Below, piece by piece: positions 48,401 through 57,730 of a stretch of DNA of 64,000 bases (position 1 is the stretch's first letter; the number at the start of each line of letters is the position of its first letter). The translations under genes were made by a program, and so were the position numbers. Below the pieces are notes generated by a model. That model made no database searches, was not told the DNA's origin, and saw nothing but the letters and a program-made list of their open reading frames with translations. This DNA is from Deroplatys truncata. Taxonomy: Eukaryota; Arthropoda; Insecta; Mantodea; Mantidae. The stretch spans positions 413,425,198-413,489,197 of the forward strand of contig CM060990.1 of NCBI GenBank assembly GCA_030765065.1, given 5' to 3'.

Positions 48401-49115
48401 AGCTCCAGTCGGCTTTTGCGAATATCCAGGTAGGTACTCTGGAATGCTGTACGTGGTGCGACAGAAGAGAAACGATGCAGGGGAAATGGTCGCTGGAGTA
48501 GGTATCAGCGACGACGTTCCACTGAAGACGACGTGCAAGCTGGATTGAGCATATGGCAAGGTCCAGGTGAGAGAATCTACCGGAAGAATCAGAAATAAAA
48601 GTAGGTGCACCTGTATTGAGGATGGAAAGATTGAACTGATACAAAATGTCGGAAAGAAGAGTTCCCCTCGCACAAGCCCTTGGCGAACCCCATAGTGGGT
48701 GATGGGCATTAAAATCTCCCAACAGAAGAAATGGTGTTGGGAGAGCGGACAGGAGAGATCGAATGTCTGCGGGAGCGAGGGGAGACGATGGAGGTGTATA
48801 CACAGAGCAAACAGAAAAGAAAAAACCGGGTAACTGCAGTCTAATGGCAACAGCTTGCAAGTCGGACGTAAGTGTGATAGTTTGAAAATGAACGTCAGTA
48901 CGCACCAAAATCATGACACCACCATGAGCAGGAGTACCCTCCTCCGGTTCAAGGTCGTAGCGAACCGGAGTATATCCTCGGAGATCAAAAGGATCGTGAG
49001 GGCGAAGCTTAGTCTCCTGCAGACATACGACCATAGGCGAATGGGAACGCAATAAAAGTTGCAGTTCCGCCCTATGCGATCGTACACCACGTACATTCCA
49101 GGTCAGGATAGCCAT
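45426..49115 (-). CDS. ORF2 polyprotein of copy J: AP endonuclease, reverse transcriptase, RNase H
   Basis: 1229 residues, uninterrupted. Residues 1-220 are an APE-type endonuclease: TWNVRG at 5-10 with Asn7, Glu34 in QETKL, GDFNAHHP at 133-140 with Asp134, and SSDH at 207-210 with the catalytic Asp209-His210. The RT spans about 470-760: SYRPISLTS near 507, FFDLEKAYD with Asp579, NGVPQGSVLS near 634, FVDD at 667-670, and SAEKSVCINF near 706. RNase H spans about 960-1085: Asp966 in IYTDGSK, Glu999 in FTAEL, Asp1023 in CTDSLSAL, His1066 in IPGHVG and Asp1076 in NESADAA. A C-terminal zinc motif has Cys1170, Cys1173, His1181 and Cys1186. This order is that of I-superfamily LINEs with RNase H. It would nick the target and copy the element RNA in the nucleus. 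The ATG is 22 nt after the ORF1 stop and in another frame, suggesting reinitiation. All core residues are present. Confidence 0.95.
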   Translation of the reverse strand: MAILTWNVRGVRSHRAELQLLLRSHSPMVVCLQETKLRPHDPFDLRGYTPVRYDLEPEEGTPAHGGVMILVRTDVHFQTITLTSDLQAVAIRLQLPGFFFSVCSVYTPPSSPLAPADIRSLLSALPTPFLLLGDFNAHHPLWGSPRACARGTLLSDILYQFNLSILNTGAPTFISDSSGRFSHLDLAICSIQLARRLQWNVVADTYSSDHFPCIVSLLSHHVQHSRVPTWIFAKADWSLYSSLVHFDDQPFSDINQLVQHLTSIIFSAAERAIPRSSSQPRRPPVPWWNEDCRDAVRARRTALRVFRRHPTLDNLVTFKQSRARARRIIQDSKKASWARFVESFNRFTPSSVVWDKLRRFSGKVSHCTVSGLQVSNATIVDPAAITNTLGSAFEAVSSSDHYSAGFRSIKDRQDSASYTFRSANAECYNELFTMRELEHALHCSRHSAPGPDGIHVLMLKNLSADSKLFLLQVYNRIWQDGIFPSVWREATIVPILKPGKDRQLPSSYRPISLTSCICKVMERMINGRLTWWLESQKLLANAQCGFRRYRCTVDHLVSLSTHIMNGFLRKCQTVAVFFDLEKAYDTCWRGGILRTLHDWNIRGRLPIFLREFMTDRVFRVRVGSVLSRRFIQENGVPQGSVLSVTLFAIAINPIVDCIPPGISSSLFVDDFAIYCSSRRTCLLERRLQSCIDRLYAWSNANGFNFSAEKSVCINFWRRKYFPPPSLHLGPGILPFADEAKFLGLIFDRKMCWTSHVSFLKAKCDRSLNILRVLSGTSWGADRTVLLRLYRSLVRSKLDYGCIVYSSARPSVLRRLNAIHHRGIRVATGAFPTSPVPSLYAEAAEPPLSFRREMLLCSYACRLSSLPNHPSFDVFYEDSLDRQYLVSSSALLPPGVRFRLLLRHLDVTPAPALTRGETRFPPWSRAEAHFHLGLTSMPKNATPASVLRSAFLELQAQFGDCHFIYTDGSKTDVGVGCAFVFGVQSFTFRLPRQCSIFTAELFSIYQSVLYIQRLDLRHCFICTDSLSALQAIHALYHYHPLVQRIHDLLHSLGVSDISVSFMWIPGHVGISGNESADAAAKSAILLPRIFTSVVPSSDSCIILRRRILSRWRDECSALRGNKLREVKPFPLIWGTSSRSCRREEVILARLRIGHCVFSHRYLLSGDPAPLCGQCVVPLTVRHILTECQVLAAVRARVGLPVGLANVLADDTRAVECVLRFIHDSDFNLRI

Positions 49116-49137
49116 TAAGAATAAGGGGATAAACTCT

Positions 49138-50427
49138 CTATTTAGAAGGGCGGCTTAAAATTACCTTTTGTTTAACCTTTGGGCTCGGGCTTTTGGTATG
49201 GAGTTGGTCAGACTCCATAGCTTCCTCGGAGGGAGGGCCCACGCGCTCAGTGCCAGAAACCGATTCAAGCGCCGTGAATCGGTTCTGGGTGGCGATGGGT
49301 GAAGTGTGCCGCTGAGCGCGGCTTGTCCCAGGACCATCCTGGGACAGCGACCTCCGAGGAGGAGAAGGTGAACTTTTGTTACCGCGCGCACGCGGAGGGT
49401 CCTTTAAAAAATCTTCCCGACGAAGTTTCTGCTTGGGCTTCTTTTCAACGGCTTGCGACTTCATAGACTTGGGACCAGGTTTATACGGCTTGGTAACTGT
49501 AGCCTTAATAGACGGCCGGATGGTAGTGGCGGTTAATCCAGTCAAGGTCCAGGTCTGAGTTTCGGCATCTACTCGTGGTACCGGCGAGGCAACAACAGAA
49601 CTAAATGTGCCAGATCGCAGGACTGAAGGTTGGCGCGCATGGTAACGCCTCCGGGCTTCAGCGAAGGAGAGTTTTTCCTTTACCCGTATCTCCTGGATCG
49701 CCTTCTTGTCCAAGTACCGCGGACAGTCGGCAAACGAAGCAGAATGAGACCCTTTACAATTAACGCAGACGGGGGCTGTTGAACAGGTACCTTCGTGTGA
49801 GGGCTGGCTACAGGTTGCACAGATGTTAACGGCACTCTTACATGAGACTTGCGTATGCCCAAAACGTTGGCATTTAAAACAACGCAGAGGTCTAGGAATA
49901 TAAGGCCTCACAGAAATCCGTTCGTACCCTGCGGAAATGCTCGTGGGCAGATCGACGCCATCAAATGTAATAAACAGGGTACGAGTGGGTACCAATACGC
50001 CGTCGCGTTTGGCCTGCACTCGATGCACTGCAGTCACCTTTTGATCGGATAGATATTCTACGAGATCCTCGTCCGATATACCATCGAGGCTATGGGTGGT
50101 AACGACGCCCCGACAGGAGTTCAATGTGCGGTGCTTCTCAACACGGATGGGGTAACCGTGGAGAAGCGTAGCGCGCAACAAGGTCTTACTTTGCTGATCG
50201 GACTTAGTTTGTACCAATAAGGAACCATTCCGTAGACGAGTGCATGATTGAACCGCACCAGCAATAGCATCTATTCCCTTCTGAATGATAAAAGGGTTCA
50301 CCTTCTCAAAATTTTGTCCTTCTTCTGTTCTTGAAATGACTAAGTAACAACCAGATGTCGGCGGTGCTACTTCTGTTACAATAGTTTTTCGGCGCTTGTT
50401 TGTATTAATGGAGAAAGGGTGCTCCAT
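49138..50427 (-). CDS. ORF1 protein of copy J: gag-like RNA-binding protein
   Basis: 429 residues, uninterrupted. The start MEHPFSINTNKRRK is chosen because in J one extra base just upstream (gaaaagaaatcc for gaaataaatcc) puts the longer start used in other copies out of frame. Residues 20-175 are a folded region of the type found before the knuckles in I/Jockey ORF1 proteins. Three zinc knuckles follow: Cys183-Cys186-His191-Cys196 (CX2CX4HX4C), Cys203-Cys206-His211-Cys215, and Cys221-Cys224-His228-Cys235. The tail from about 250 to 429 is basic and rich in Ser, Pro and Lys (KKPKQKLRR, SPSPPRRS), probably disordered and RNA-binding. Expected role: coat the element RNA and form the RNP with ORF2 protein. 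Confidence 0.93.
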   Translation of the reverse strand: MEHPFSINTNKRRKTIVTEVAPPTSGCYLVISRTEEGQNFEKVNPFIIQKGIDAIAGAVQSCTRLRNGSLLVQTKSDQQSKTLLRATLLHGYPIRVEKHRTLNSCRGVVTTHSLDGISDEDLVEYLSDQKVTAVHRVQAKRDGVLVPTRTLFITFDGVDLPTSISAGYERISVRPYIPRPLRCFKCQRFGHTQVSCKSAVNICATCSQPSHEGTCSTAPVCVNCKGSHSASFADCPRYLDKKAIQEIRVKEKLSFAEARRRYHARQPSVLRSGTFSSVVASPVPRVDAETQTWTLTGLTATTIRPSIKATVTKPYKPGPKSMKSQAVEKKPKQKLRREDFLKDPPRARGNKSSPSPPRRSLSQDGPGTSRAQRHTSPIATQNRFTALESVSGTERVGPPSEEAMESDQLHTKSPSPKVKQKVILSRPSK

Positions 50428-51061
50428 AGCGAAAAGAAATCCTCCACCATTGCAACCGTCTCCGACCTCGGGTCTGACTTCCCGGGCGTTACCCCGGCTT
50501 GGGTGAGTGGCCTATCTATACCGATCTCACCCCAGGGTCACACCTCCCAGAACATTGACAGAGGGACCCAATCGCCGTCGGAAGCCAGCAGCTCATGCAA
50601 TGGCCCCCCCGCGGGACTGCAGTTGAACAGCGGATACGAACAACAACCCTACATGACGACCCCGGGTGGTGGGGATGACGCCATTACCCACTCACCCAGC
50701 TGCGCACGCGGTGCGCGGGTATCCGTCAGGCTGTGTCCACGGAGGATTTAAATAAAAAGATAAAAGAAACTAAAACTGTGTGGGCGTTTCGCACGCAAGG
50801 TAGGCCGGCGGGGAAGAAAAAGAGATATGCGAATGTCGTGGTACGAAATGGCCGGAAAGTGATTAGGGAAGAAAAAACGATGGTGAGGTGCGGTATGGAT
50901 GGAATGCAAAGAACGCACGAGAGCCTACCTTGGGTCCACCGGTCACTTGAAGAACCCACCTCGACCGGATGGGGGTGAGGGGATGAATATGGCGATGATT
51001 GGCTCGGGAACCCCCGGGTGCGCCAAAAACCCGTACTCACATAAGGTGAGCCCCTGAGGGG
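50428..51061 (-). promoter_or_regulatory. Copy J 5' UTR, presumed internal promoter region
   Basis: 634-nt leader beginning CCCCTCAGGGGCTCACC. It is nearly the same in every full-length copy although each sits in different flanking DNA, so promoter activity must come from within. That is family knowledge, not something visible. No TATA box was seen. GC content is higher than in flanking host DNA. Confidence 0.6.
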
Positions 51062-51073
51062 GAATAGTTCGTT

Positions 51074-52356
51074 ATAGCATTTATTATTAGCAGACCGAAA
51101 AGTATATAATGCGGAATCCAGCCGGTCTTTAATAGAGCGAAAGACAGCGGAATAATGGTCTGAACTAGTAACCGCCTCAAAGGTAACACCCAGAGTGTTA
51201 GCGATGGCAGCCGGATCCACTATGGTGGCATTAGAAACCTGAAGCCCAGAAACAGTACAATGTGACACTTTACATGAGAAGCGACGAAGTTTATCCCACA
51301 TAAAGGATGAAGGCGTAAAGCGATTAAAAGACTCGACAAAACGAGCCTACGACGCCTTCTTGCTATCCTGAATAATGCGGCGAGCCCTGAAGCGCGATTG
51401 TTTATAAGCCACCAAATTATCAAGTGTAGGGTGTCGCCGAAACACCCTAAGTGCAGTCCTACGGGCACGAACGGCGTCCCGACAATCCTCGTTCCACCAC
51501 GGAACAGGCGATCGCCGAGGTTGAGAGGATGAACGGGGAATTGCGCGTTCGTCGGCAGAGAAAATCGTAGACGTAAGGTGCTGCACTATTTGGTTAATGT
51601 CGGCGAAGGGCTGATCGTAAAAATGCACGAGGCTGTAATACAAGTTCCAGTCGGCTTTTGTGAATATCCAGGTAGGTACTCTGGAATGCTGTACGTGGTG
51701 TGACAGAAGAGAAACGACGCAGGGGTAATGGTCGCTAGAGTAGGTGGTGCGACGACGTTCCACTTAAGAAGACTAGCAAGCTGGAGTGAGCAAATGGCAA
51801 GGTCCAGGTGAGAGAATGTACCAGAAGAATCAGAAATAAAAGTAGGTGCACCTGTATAGAGGATGGAAAGATTGAACTGGTAAAAAATGTCGGAAAGAAG
51901 ATTTAACCTCGCACAAGCCCTTGGCGAACCCCACAGTGGGTGATGGGCATTAAAATCTCCCAACAGAAGAAATGGTGTTGGAAGAGCGGACAGCAGAGCT
52001 CGAATGTCCGCGGGAGCGAGGGCAGACGAAGGAGGTGAATATACAGAGCAAACAGAGAAGAAAAAACCGGGTAACTACAATCTAATGGCAACAGCTTGCA
52101 AGTCGGACGTAAGCGCGAGAGATTGAAAATGAACGTCGTTACGCACTAACAACATGACACCTCCATGAGCAGGAGCACCCTCCTCCGGTTCAAGATCGTA
52201 GCGAACCGGAGTGTAACCTCGGAGATCGAAAGGGTTGTGAGGTTGAAGCTTGGTCACCTGCAAAAACACGACCATAGGTGAATGGGAACGCAATAAAAGA
52301 TGCAGTTCCGCCCTATGCGATCGTACACCACGTATATTCCAGGTCAGGATAGCCAT
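51074..52356 (-). pseudogene. Copy H ORF2, N-terminal part: endonuclease and linker
   Basis: ATG at 52356 opens MAILTWNIRGVRSHRAEL, with LQVTKL where the catalytic Glu motif QETKL is expected, so the endonuclease has lost Glu34. DFNAHHPLWGS and SSDHYPCVV remain. Frames shift near 52080, 51930 and 51765 (TYSSDH preceded by lost AD). The linker to VWDKLRRF continues to 51074. Non-functional. Confidence 0.85.
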
Positions 52357-52381
52357 GAATAAAAGGGATAAACTGTCTCCT

Positions 52382-53665
52382 TAGAAGGGCGGCTTAAAAG
52401 AATCTTTTGCTTAACCTTTGGGCTCGGGCTTTTGTATGGATTTGGTCAGACTCCATAGCATTCTCGGAGGGAAGGCCCACGCGCTCAGTGCCAGAAACCG
52501 ATTCAAGCGCTGTGAATCGGTTCTGGGTGGCGATGGGTGAGGGGTGCCGCTGAGCGCGGCTTGTCCAAGGAGCCTCCTGGGACAGTGACCTCCGAGGAGG
52601 AGAAGGTGAACTTTTGTTACCGCGCACACGGGAAGGGTCTTTCAAATAATTTTCCCTACGTAGTTTCTGCTTGGGTTTCTTTTCAGCGGCTTGCGACTTC
52701 ATTGACTTTGGACCAGGTTTATAGGGCTTGGTAACAGTAGCTTTATTGGACGGTCGGATGGTAGTGGCGGTTTATCCAGTCGTGGTCCAGATCTGAGTTT
52801 CGGCATCTACTCGTGGTACTGGCGAGGCAACAACAGAACTAAATGTGCCAGATCGCAGGAGTGAAGGTTGGTGCGCATGATAACGCCTCCGGGCTTCAGC
52901 GAAGGAGAGTTTTTCCTTTACCCGGATGTCCTGGATCGCCTTCTCGTCCAAGTACCGCGGAGAGTCGGCAAATGACGCAGAATGTCACCTTTTGCAGTTA
53001 TCGCAGACGGGGGCTGTTGAACAGGTACCTTCGTGTGACGGCTGGCTGCATGAGGCACAGATGGTACCGGCAGTCTTACAGGAGACTTGCGTATGCCCAA
53101 AACTTTGGCATTTGAAACAACGCAGTGGTCTATGTATATACGGCCTCACAGAAATGCATTCGTACCCTGCGGAAATACTCGTGGGCAGATCGACGCCATC
53201 AAATGTTAAAAACAGGGTACGAGTGGGTAGCAATACGCCGTCGCGTTTGGCCTGCACTCGATGGACGGCTGTCACCTTCTGGTCTGCAAGATATTCAACC
53301 AGGTCCTCGTCCGATATACCATCGAGGCTATGGATGGTAACGACACCTCGACAGGAATTCAATGTGCGATGCTTCTTGACACGGATGGGATAGCCGTGTA
53401 GAAGCGTAGCGCTCAACAAGGTCTTACTTTGCTGATCGGATTTTGTTTGAGCTAATAAGGAACCATTGCTTAGACGAGTGCAGGACTGAACCGCACCAGC
53501 AATAGCATCAATGCCCATTTGAATGATGAAAGGGTTCACCTTCTGAAAACTTTGTCCTTCTTCGGTTCGTGAAATGACCAAGTAACAACCAGTTGTCGGT
53601 TGTGTCACTTCTGTTACATAAACTTTTCGGCGCTTGTTGGTAGTAATGGAGGAAGGGTGCTCCAT
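52382..53665 (-). pseudogene. Copy H ORF1, degraded
   Basis: Starts MEHPSSITTNKRRK. The first knuckle CFKCQSFGHTQVSC and second CASCSQPSHEGTC remain. The third is cut by a stop after VCDNCKR near 52985. The basic tail at 52702-52394 is in another frame, with KKPKQKLRREN still visible. The usual Pro-Ser-Lys-stop end reads Ser-Lys-Glu, so the normal stop is lost. Confidence 0.82.
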
Positions 53666-54301
53666 AGCGAAATAAATCCTCCACCATTGCAACCGTCGCC
53701 GACCTCGGGCTCTAACATCCCGGGTATTACCCCGGCTTGGGTGAGTGGCCTATCTATACCAGACTCACCCCAGGGTCACACCACCCAAAATATAGACAGA
53801 GGGACCCAATCGCCGTCAGAAGTCAGCAGCTCATGCAATGGCCCCCCGCGGGACTGCAGTTGAACAGCGAATACGAACACATACCCTACATGACGACCCC
53901 GGGTGGTGGGGATGACGCCATTACCCACTACCCAGCTGCGCACCCCGTGCGCGGGTATCCGACAGGCTGTGTCCACGGAAGATTTAAATAAAAAGATAAA
54001 AGAAACTAAAACTGTGTGGGCGTTTCGCACGCAAGGTAGGCCGGCGAAGAAGTAAAATAGAGGCGTAAATGAATGCACGTGGGGCGAAATGCGCAGAAAT
54101 AGAGGAGAAGAAAGAAACGATAGTGAGGTGCGGTATGAATGTGATGCAAAGAACGCACGAGGGCTTAACTTGTGTCCACCGGTCACGAGAAGAACCCACC
54201 TCGACCGGATGGGGGTGAGGGGATGAATGTGGCGATGATTGGCTCGTGAACCCCCGGGTGCGCCAAAAACCCGTACTCACATAAGGTGAGCCCCTGAGGG
54301 G

Positions 54302-54900
54302 GTTCCATTGCAGACGAATAGCAAGCTGGAGTGAGCAAACGGCAAGGTCCAAGTGAGAAAAGGTGCCGGAAGAGTCAGAAAGAAACGTAGGCTCAGCTGC
54401 ATTCAGAATAGAGAGATTGAACTGGTAAAAAATGTCGGAAAGAAGAGTTCCCCTCGCACAAGCCCTTGGCGTGCCCCAAAGGGGTTTATGGGCATTAAAA
54501 TCTCCCAACGGGACAAATGAAGTTGGGAGACCGGACAAGAGATCTCGAAGGTCCGCGTTAGCGAGGGGAGACGATGGAGGTGAATACACAGGGCAAACAG
54601 AAAAGAAAAAACCGAGTAAGTGCAGTCTAATGGCAACAGCTTGCAAGTTATTGTAAGAGTGAGACGTTGAAAATGAACGTCGTTACGCACTAACAACATG
54701 ACACCTCCATGAGCAGGAGTACCCTCCTCCGGGTCAAGGTCGTAGCGAAACGGAGTATATCCTCGGAGATCAAAAGGATCGCGAGGGCAAAGCTTGGTCT
54801 CCTGCAAACATACGACCATAGGCGAATGGGAACGCAATAAAAGTTGCAGTTCCGCCCTATGCGATCGTACACCACGTACATTCCAGGTCAGGATAGCCAT
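54302..54900 (-). pseudogene. Copy G ORF2, N-terminal endonuclease part
   Basis: ATG at 54898-54900, MAILTWNVRGVRSHRAELQL, then QETKLCPRDPFDLRGY. DFNAH is followed by KPLWGTPR rather than HPLWGSPR. A frameshift near 54650 (TLTSDLQAV region) breaks the frame. The piece ends at the H insertion, just before the SSDH motif. Confidence 0.84.
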
Positions 54901-54919
54901 TAAGAAAAAGGTAAACTGT

Positions 54920-56208
54920 CTACTTAGAAGGGCGGCTTAAAGTTACCTTTTGTTTAAACTTTGAGCTCGGGTTTTTGGTATGGAGTTGGTCAGACTCCAT
55001 AGCCTCCTCGAAGGGAGGGTCCACACGCTCAGAGCCAGAAACCGATTCAAGCGCCGAGAATCGGTTCTGGGTGGCGATGGGTGAAGGGTGCTGCTGAGCA
55101 CGGCTTGTCCCAGGAGCTTCCTAGGACTGCGACCTCCGAGAAGGAGAAGGTGAACTTTTCTTACCGCGCGCACGCGGAGGATCCTTCAGAAAATCTTCCC
55201 TACGAAGTTTTTGATTGGGTTTCTTTTCAGCGGCTGGCGATTTCATTGACTTGGGACCAGGTTTATAGGGTTTGGTAACTGTAGCTTTAATGATCGGCCA
55301 GATGGTAGTGGAGGTTAATGGCGTCATGGTTCAGTTCTGAGTTTCGGCATCTACTCGTGGTACTGGCGAGGCAACAACAGAACTAAATGTACCGGATCGC
55401 AGGAGGGAAGGTTGGCGCGCATGGTAGTGCCTTCGGGCTTCAGCGAAGGAGAGTTTCCCCTTTACCCGGATCTCCTGGATCGCCTTCTCGTCCAAGTACC
55501 GCGGACAGTCGGCAATTGACGCAGAATGAGTCCCTTTGCAGTTAACGCATACGGGGGCTGTGGAAAAGGTACCTTCGTGTGACGGCTGGCTACATGAGGC
55601 ACAGATGTTAACGGCAATCTTACATGAGACTTGCGTATGCCCAAAACGTTGGCATTTGAAACAACGCAGAGGTCTAGGTATATAGAGCCTCAAAGCAATA
55701 CGCTCGTACCCTGCTGAAAGACTCGTGGGCAGATCGACGCCGTCGAAAGTGATAAACAGGGTACGAGTTGGTACCAAAATTCCGTCTCGTTTAGCCTGCC
55801 CTCGATGAACAGCTGTCACCTTTTGATCAGAAAGATAGCCGACAAGTTCTTCGTCCGACATACCATCGAGGCAATGGGTGGTAATGACGCCTCAACAGGA
55901 ATTCAAGGTGCAGTGCTTCTCGACACGGATAGGATAACCGTGGAGATGTTGGCGTGCAACAAGGACGTACTTTGCTGTTCAGTTTTGGATTGAACCTACA
56001 ATGAACCAATTCGAAGACGAGTGCAGGACTGAATGGCACCTGCAATGGCGTCAATGCCCTTCTGAATAACGAAAGGGTTCACCTTCTCAAAACTTTGTCC
56101 TTCTTCTGTACGTGAAATGACCAAGTAACAACCAGATGTCGGCGGTGCTACTTTCGTAACATAGACTTTTCGGCGCTTGTTGTTAGTAATGGAGAAAGGG
56201 TGTTTCAT
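54920..56208 (-). pseudogene. Copy G ORF1, degraded
   Basis: Begins MKHPFSITNNKRRK in the frame that runs up to 56235. A frameshift near 56000 and divergence (RLRIGSL) precede the middle part at 55861-55331, which carries CFKCQRFGHTQVSC, CASCSQPSHEGTF (final Cys lost) and CVNCKGTHSASIADC. The tail at 55327-54943 shows KKPNQKLRRED. The stop at 54920-54922 is only 19 nt before the ORF2 ATG. Confidence 0.82.
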
Positions 56209-56845
56209 AGCGAAATAAATCCTCCACCATTGCAACCGTCTCCGACCTCGGGCTCTGACTTCCCGGGCGTTACCCCGGCTTGGGTGAGTGGCCCATCTAT
56301 ACCAGTGGCCCCAGGGTCACACCTCCCAGAACCTAGACAGAGGGACCCAATCGCCGTCAGAAGTCAGCAGCGCATGCAATGGCACCCCGCGGAACTGCAG
56401 TTGAACCGCGGATACGAACACAAACCCTACATGACGACACCGGGTAGTGGGGATGACGCCATTACCCACTCACCCAGCTGCGCACCCAGTGCGCGGGTAT
56501 CCGTTAGGCTGTGACCACGGAGGATTAAAATCAAGGGTTAAAAGAAACTAAAAGTGTGTGCTCGTTTCGCACTCAAGGTAGGCCGGCGAAGAAGGAAAAG
56601 TGATGTGTAAATGAATGGACGTGGTGCGAATTGTGCACAAATAGCAGAGAGAATAAAGAAACGATGGCAAGGGCGTCATGGAATGAAATGCACAGAACGC
56701 ACGAGAGCCTACCTTGAGTCCCGCGGTCACGAGAACGAACCCACCTCGACCGGACGGGGTTGAAGTGATGAAGATGGCGATGAGTGGCTCGGGAACCCCC
56801 GGTTACGCCAACACCCGTACTCACATAAGGTGAGCCCCTGGGAGG

Positions 56846-57413
56846 CCTTCTCTGGAGTCAGAGAAGAAAACTGCAGAATAATAAATTCATCAATATACAA
56901 ATAAGACTTCCTTTCTGGCCACAATGTTATAGATTTTGAAATCTCTCAAACTAATAACATGGATATAAACTAGACATTTTCCTCCATAAGGAAAAGTGCC
57001 ACAAGAAAAGAAAACTTTGAGCTATTTCAATTGCTTATATAAACAGCAAAAAATTTTGGATGTTGAGACTCAGCAAAACAGTCACAACTGATTCAAATTG
57101 ATTAATATATGGACAGAATTAAATAGTGTGTACTACAACTTTTCCACTTGTTCTGACGATCTTGCAATAATGTAGCATGGTAGACTCCAGAACTCTCAGT
57201 TCAAAGATAATAAAGTAGTGTCACAAAGAAAGGTTAGAACAGATCTAGAGTCTCCTATACCAATATACCATACTTAACTGTTACTTTGAAATCCAAAGAA
57301 ACAAGGTAGCAGGCAATGGTTAAGCAAGTAAAACTAGTGTTCTGGAAAGCTTTTTGTCAAAATGTTAGCTCCATCAACATATGAAAACTCCATGAATTTT
57401 ATAAGATCAGTTT
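56846..57413. other. AT-rich unique DNA
   Basis: Separates the G nest from copy K. It begins with a short inverted repeat (ttctctg and cagagaa, 56849-56865). No gene, RNA or repeat family was recognised in the rest. Confidence 0.55.
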
Positions 57414-57730
57414 TATGATGATGATGATGATGATGATGAGGTGGAGCTTAAGGGCGCTCAACTACATTGGTTATTAGCACCCTTACATTGTATAAAATAT
57501 AAAATTGAAAAGTCAAAAAACTAAAAAACCAGACACAAACCGGCTTGGTCAAAACACTAAAAAACAACACACCAAAGACTAAGATCTACACACAAAAATC
57601 ATGGTCACTAAAAGAATAAAACGTGTCAAGAACTGTAGAATGCAAGGAACATGAGCGCCTTATGACCGGGGAGAAGGGCCCCATTAAAACTAACAATATA
57701 AAATCAAACAGCTAAAAGGCGCTCAGCGCA

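Larger units (their letters stand above)
45018..51061 (-). mobile_element. LINE copy J, full length (6.04 kb), both ORFs intact
   Basis: Minus-strand element with every expected part. The 5' terminus is at 51061, the 5' UTR runs 51061-50428, ORF1 is 50427-49138 and open, the gap is 22 nt, and ORF2 is 49115-45426 and open. The 3' UTR has an AAC/AAT tract (45172-45262), and the terminal hairpin is at 45038-45072. The short tail of about three ATC units is at 45018-45030. A perfect 12-bp duplication flanks it. It sits inside H, so H predates it. It is the best candidate source copy in the window; whether it is transcribed cannot be seen. Confidence 0.95.
51062..54301 (-). mobile_element. LINE copy H, part 3 (linker, endonuclease, ORF1, 5' UTR)
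   Basis: Resumes after J with gaatagttcgtt. It holds the EN-RT linker, the endonuclease up to the ORF2 start at 52356, a degraded ORF1 (53665 to about 52382) and the 5' UTR ending at 54301 (gagcccctgaggg). The duplication gttccattg follows at 54302. Confidence 0.91.
54302..56845 (-). mobile_element. LINE copy G, 5' part (endonuclease N-terminus, ORF1, 5' UTR)
   Basis: Continues G after H, beginning with gttccattg at 54302-54310. It covers the ORF2 N-terminus to 54900, ORF1 56208-54920 and the leader to about 56845, where the usual cccctgagggg end reads cccctggga. LINE similarity ends there and unique DNA follows. Confidence 0.88.

Noticed and set aside
32764..56845. A single large novel gene cluster
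   Set aside because: All coding sequence is explained by four nested copies of one LINE, supported by target-site duplications at the three inner insertions.
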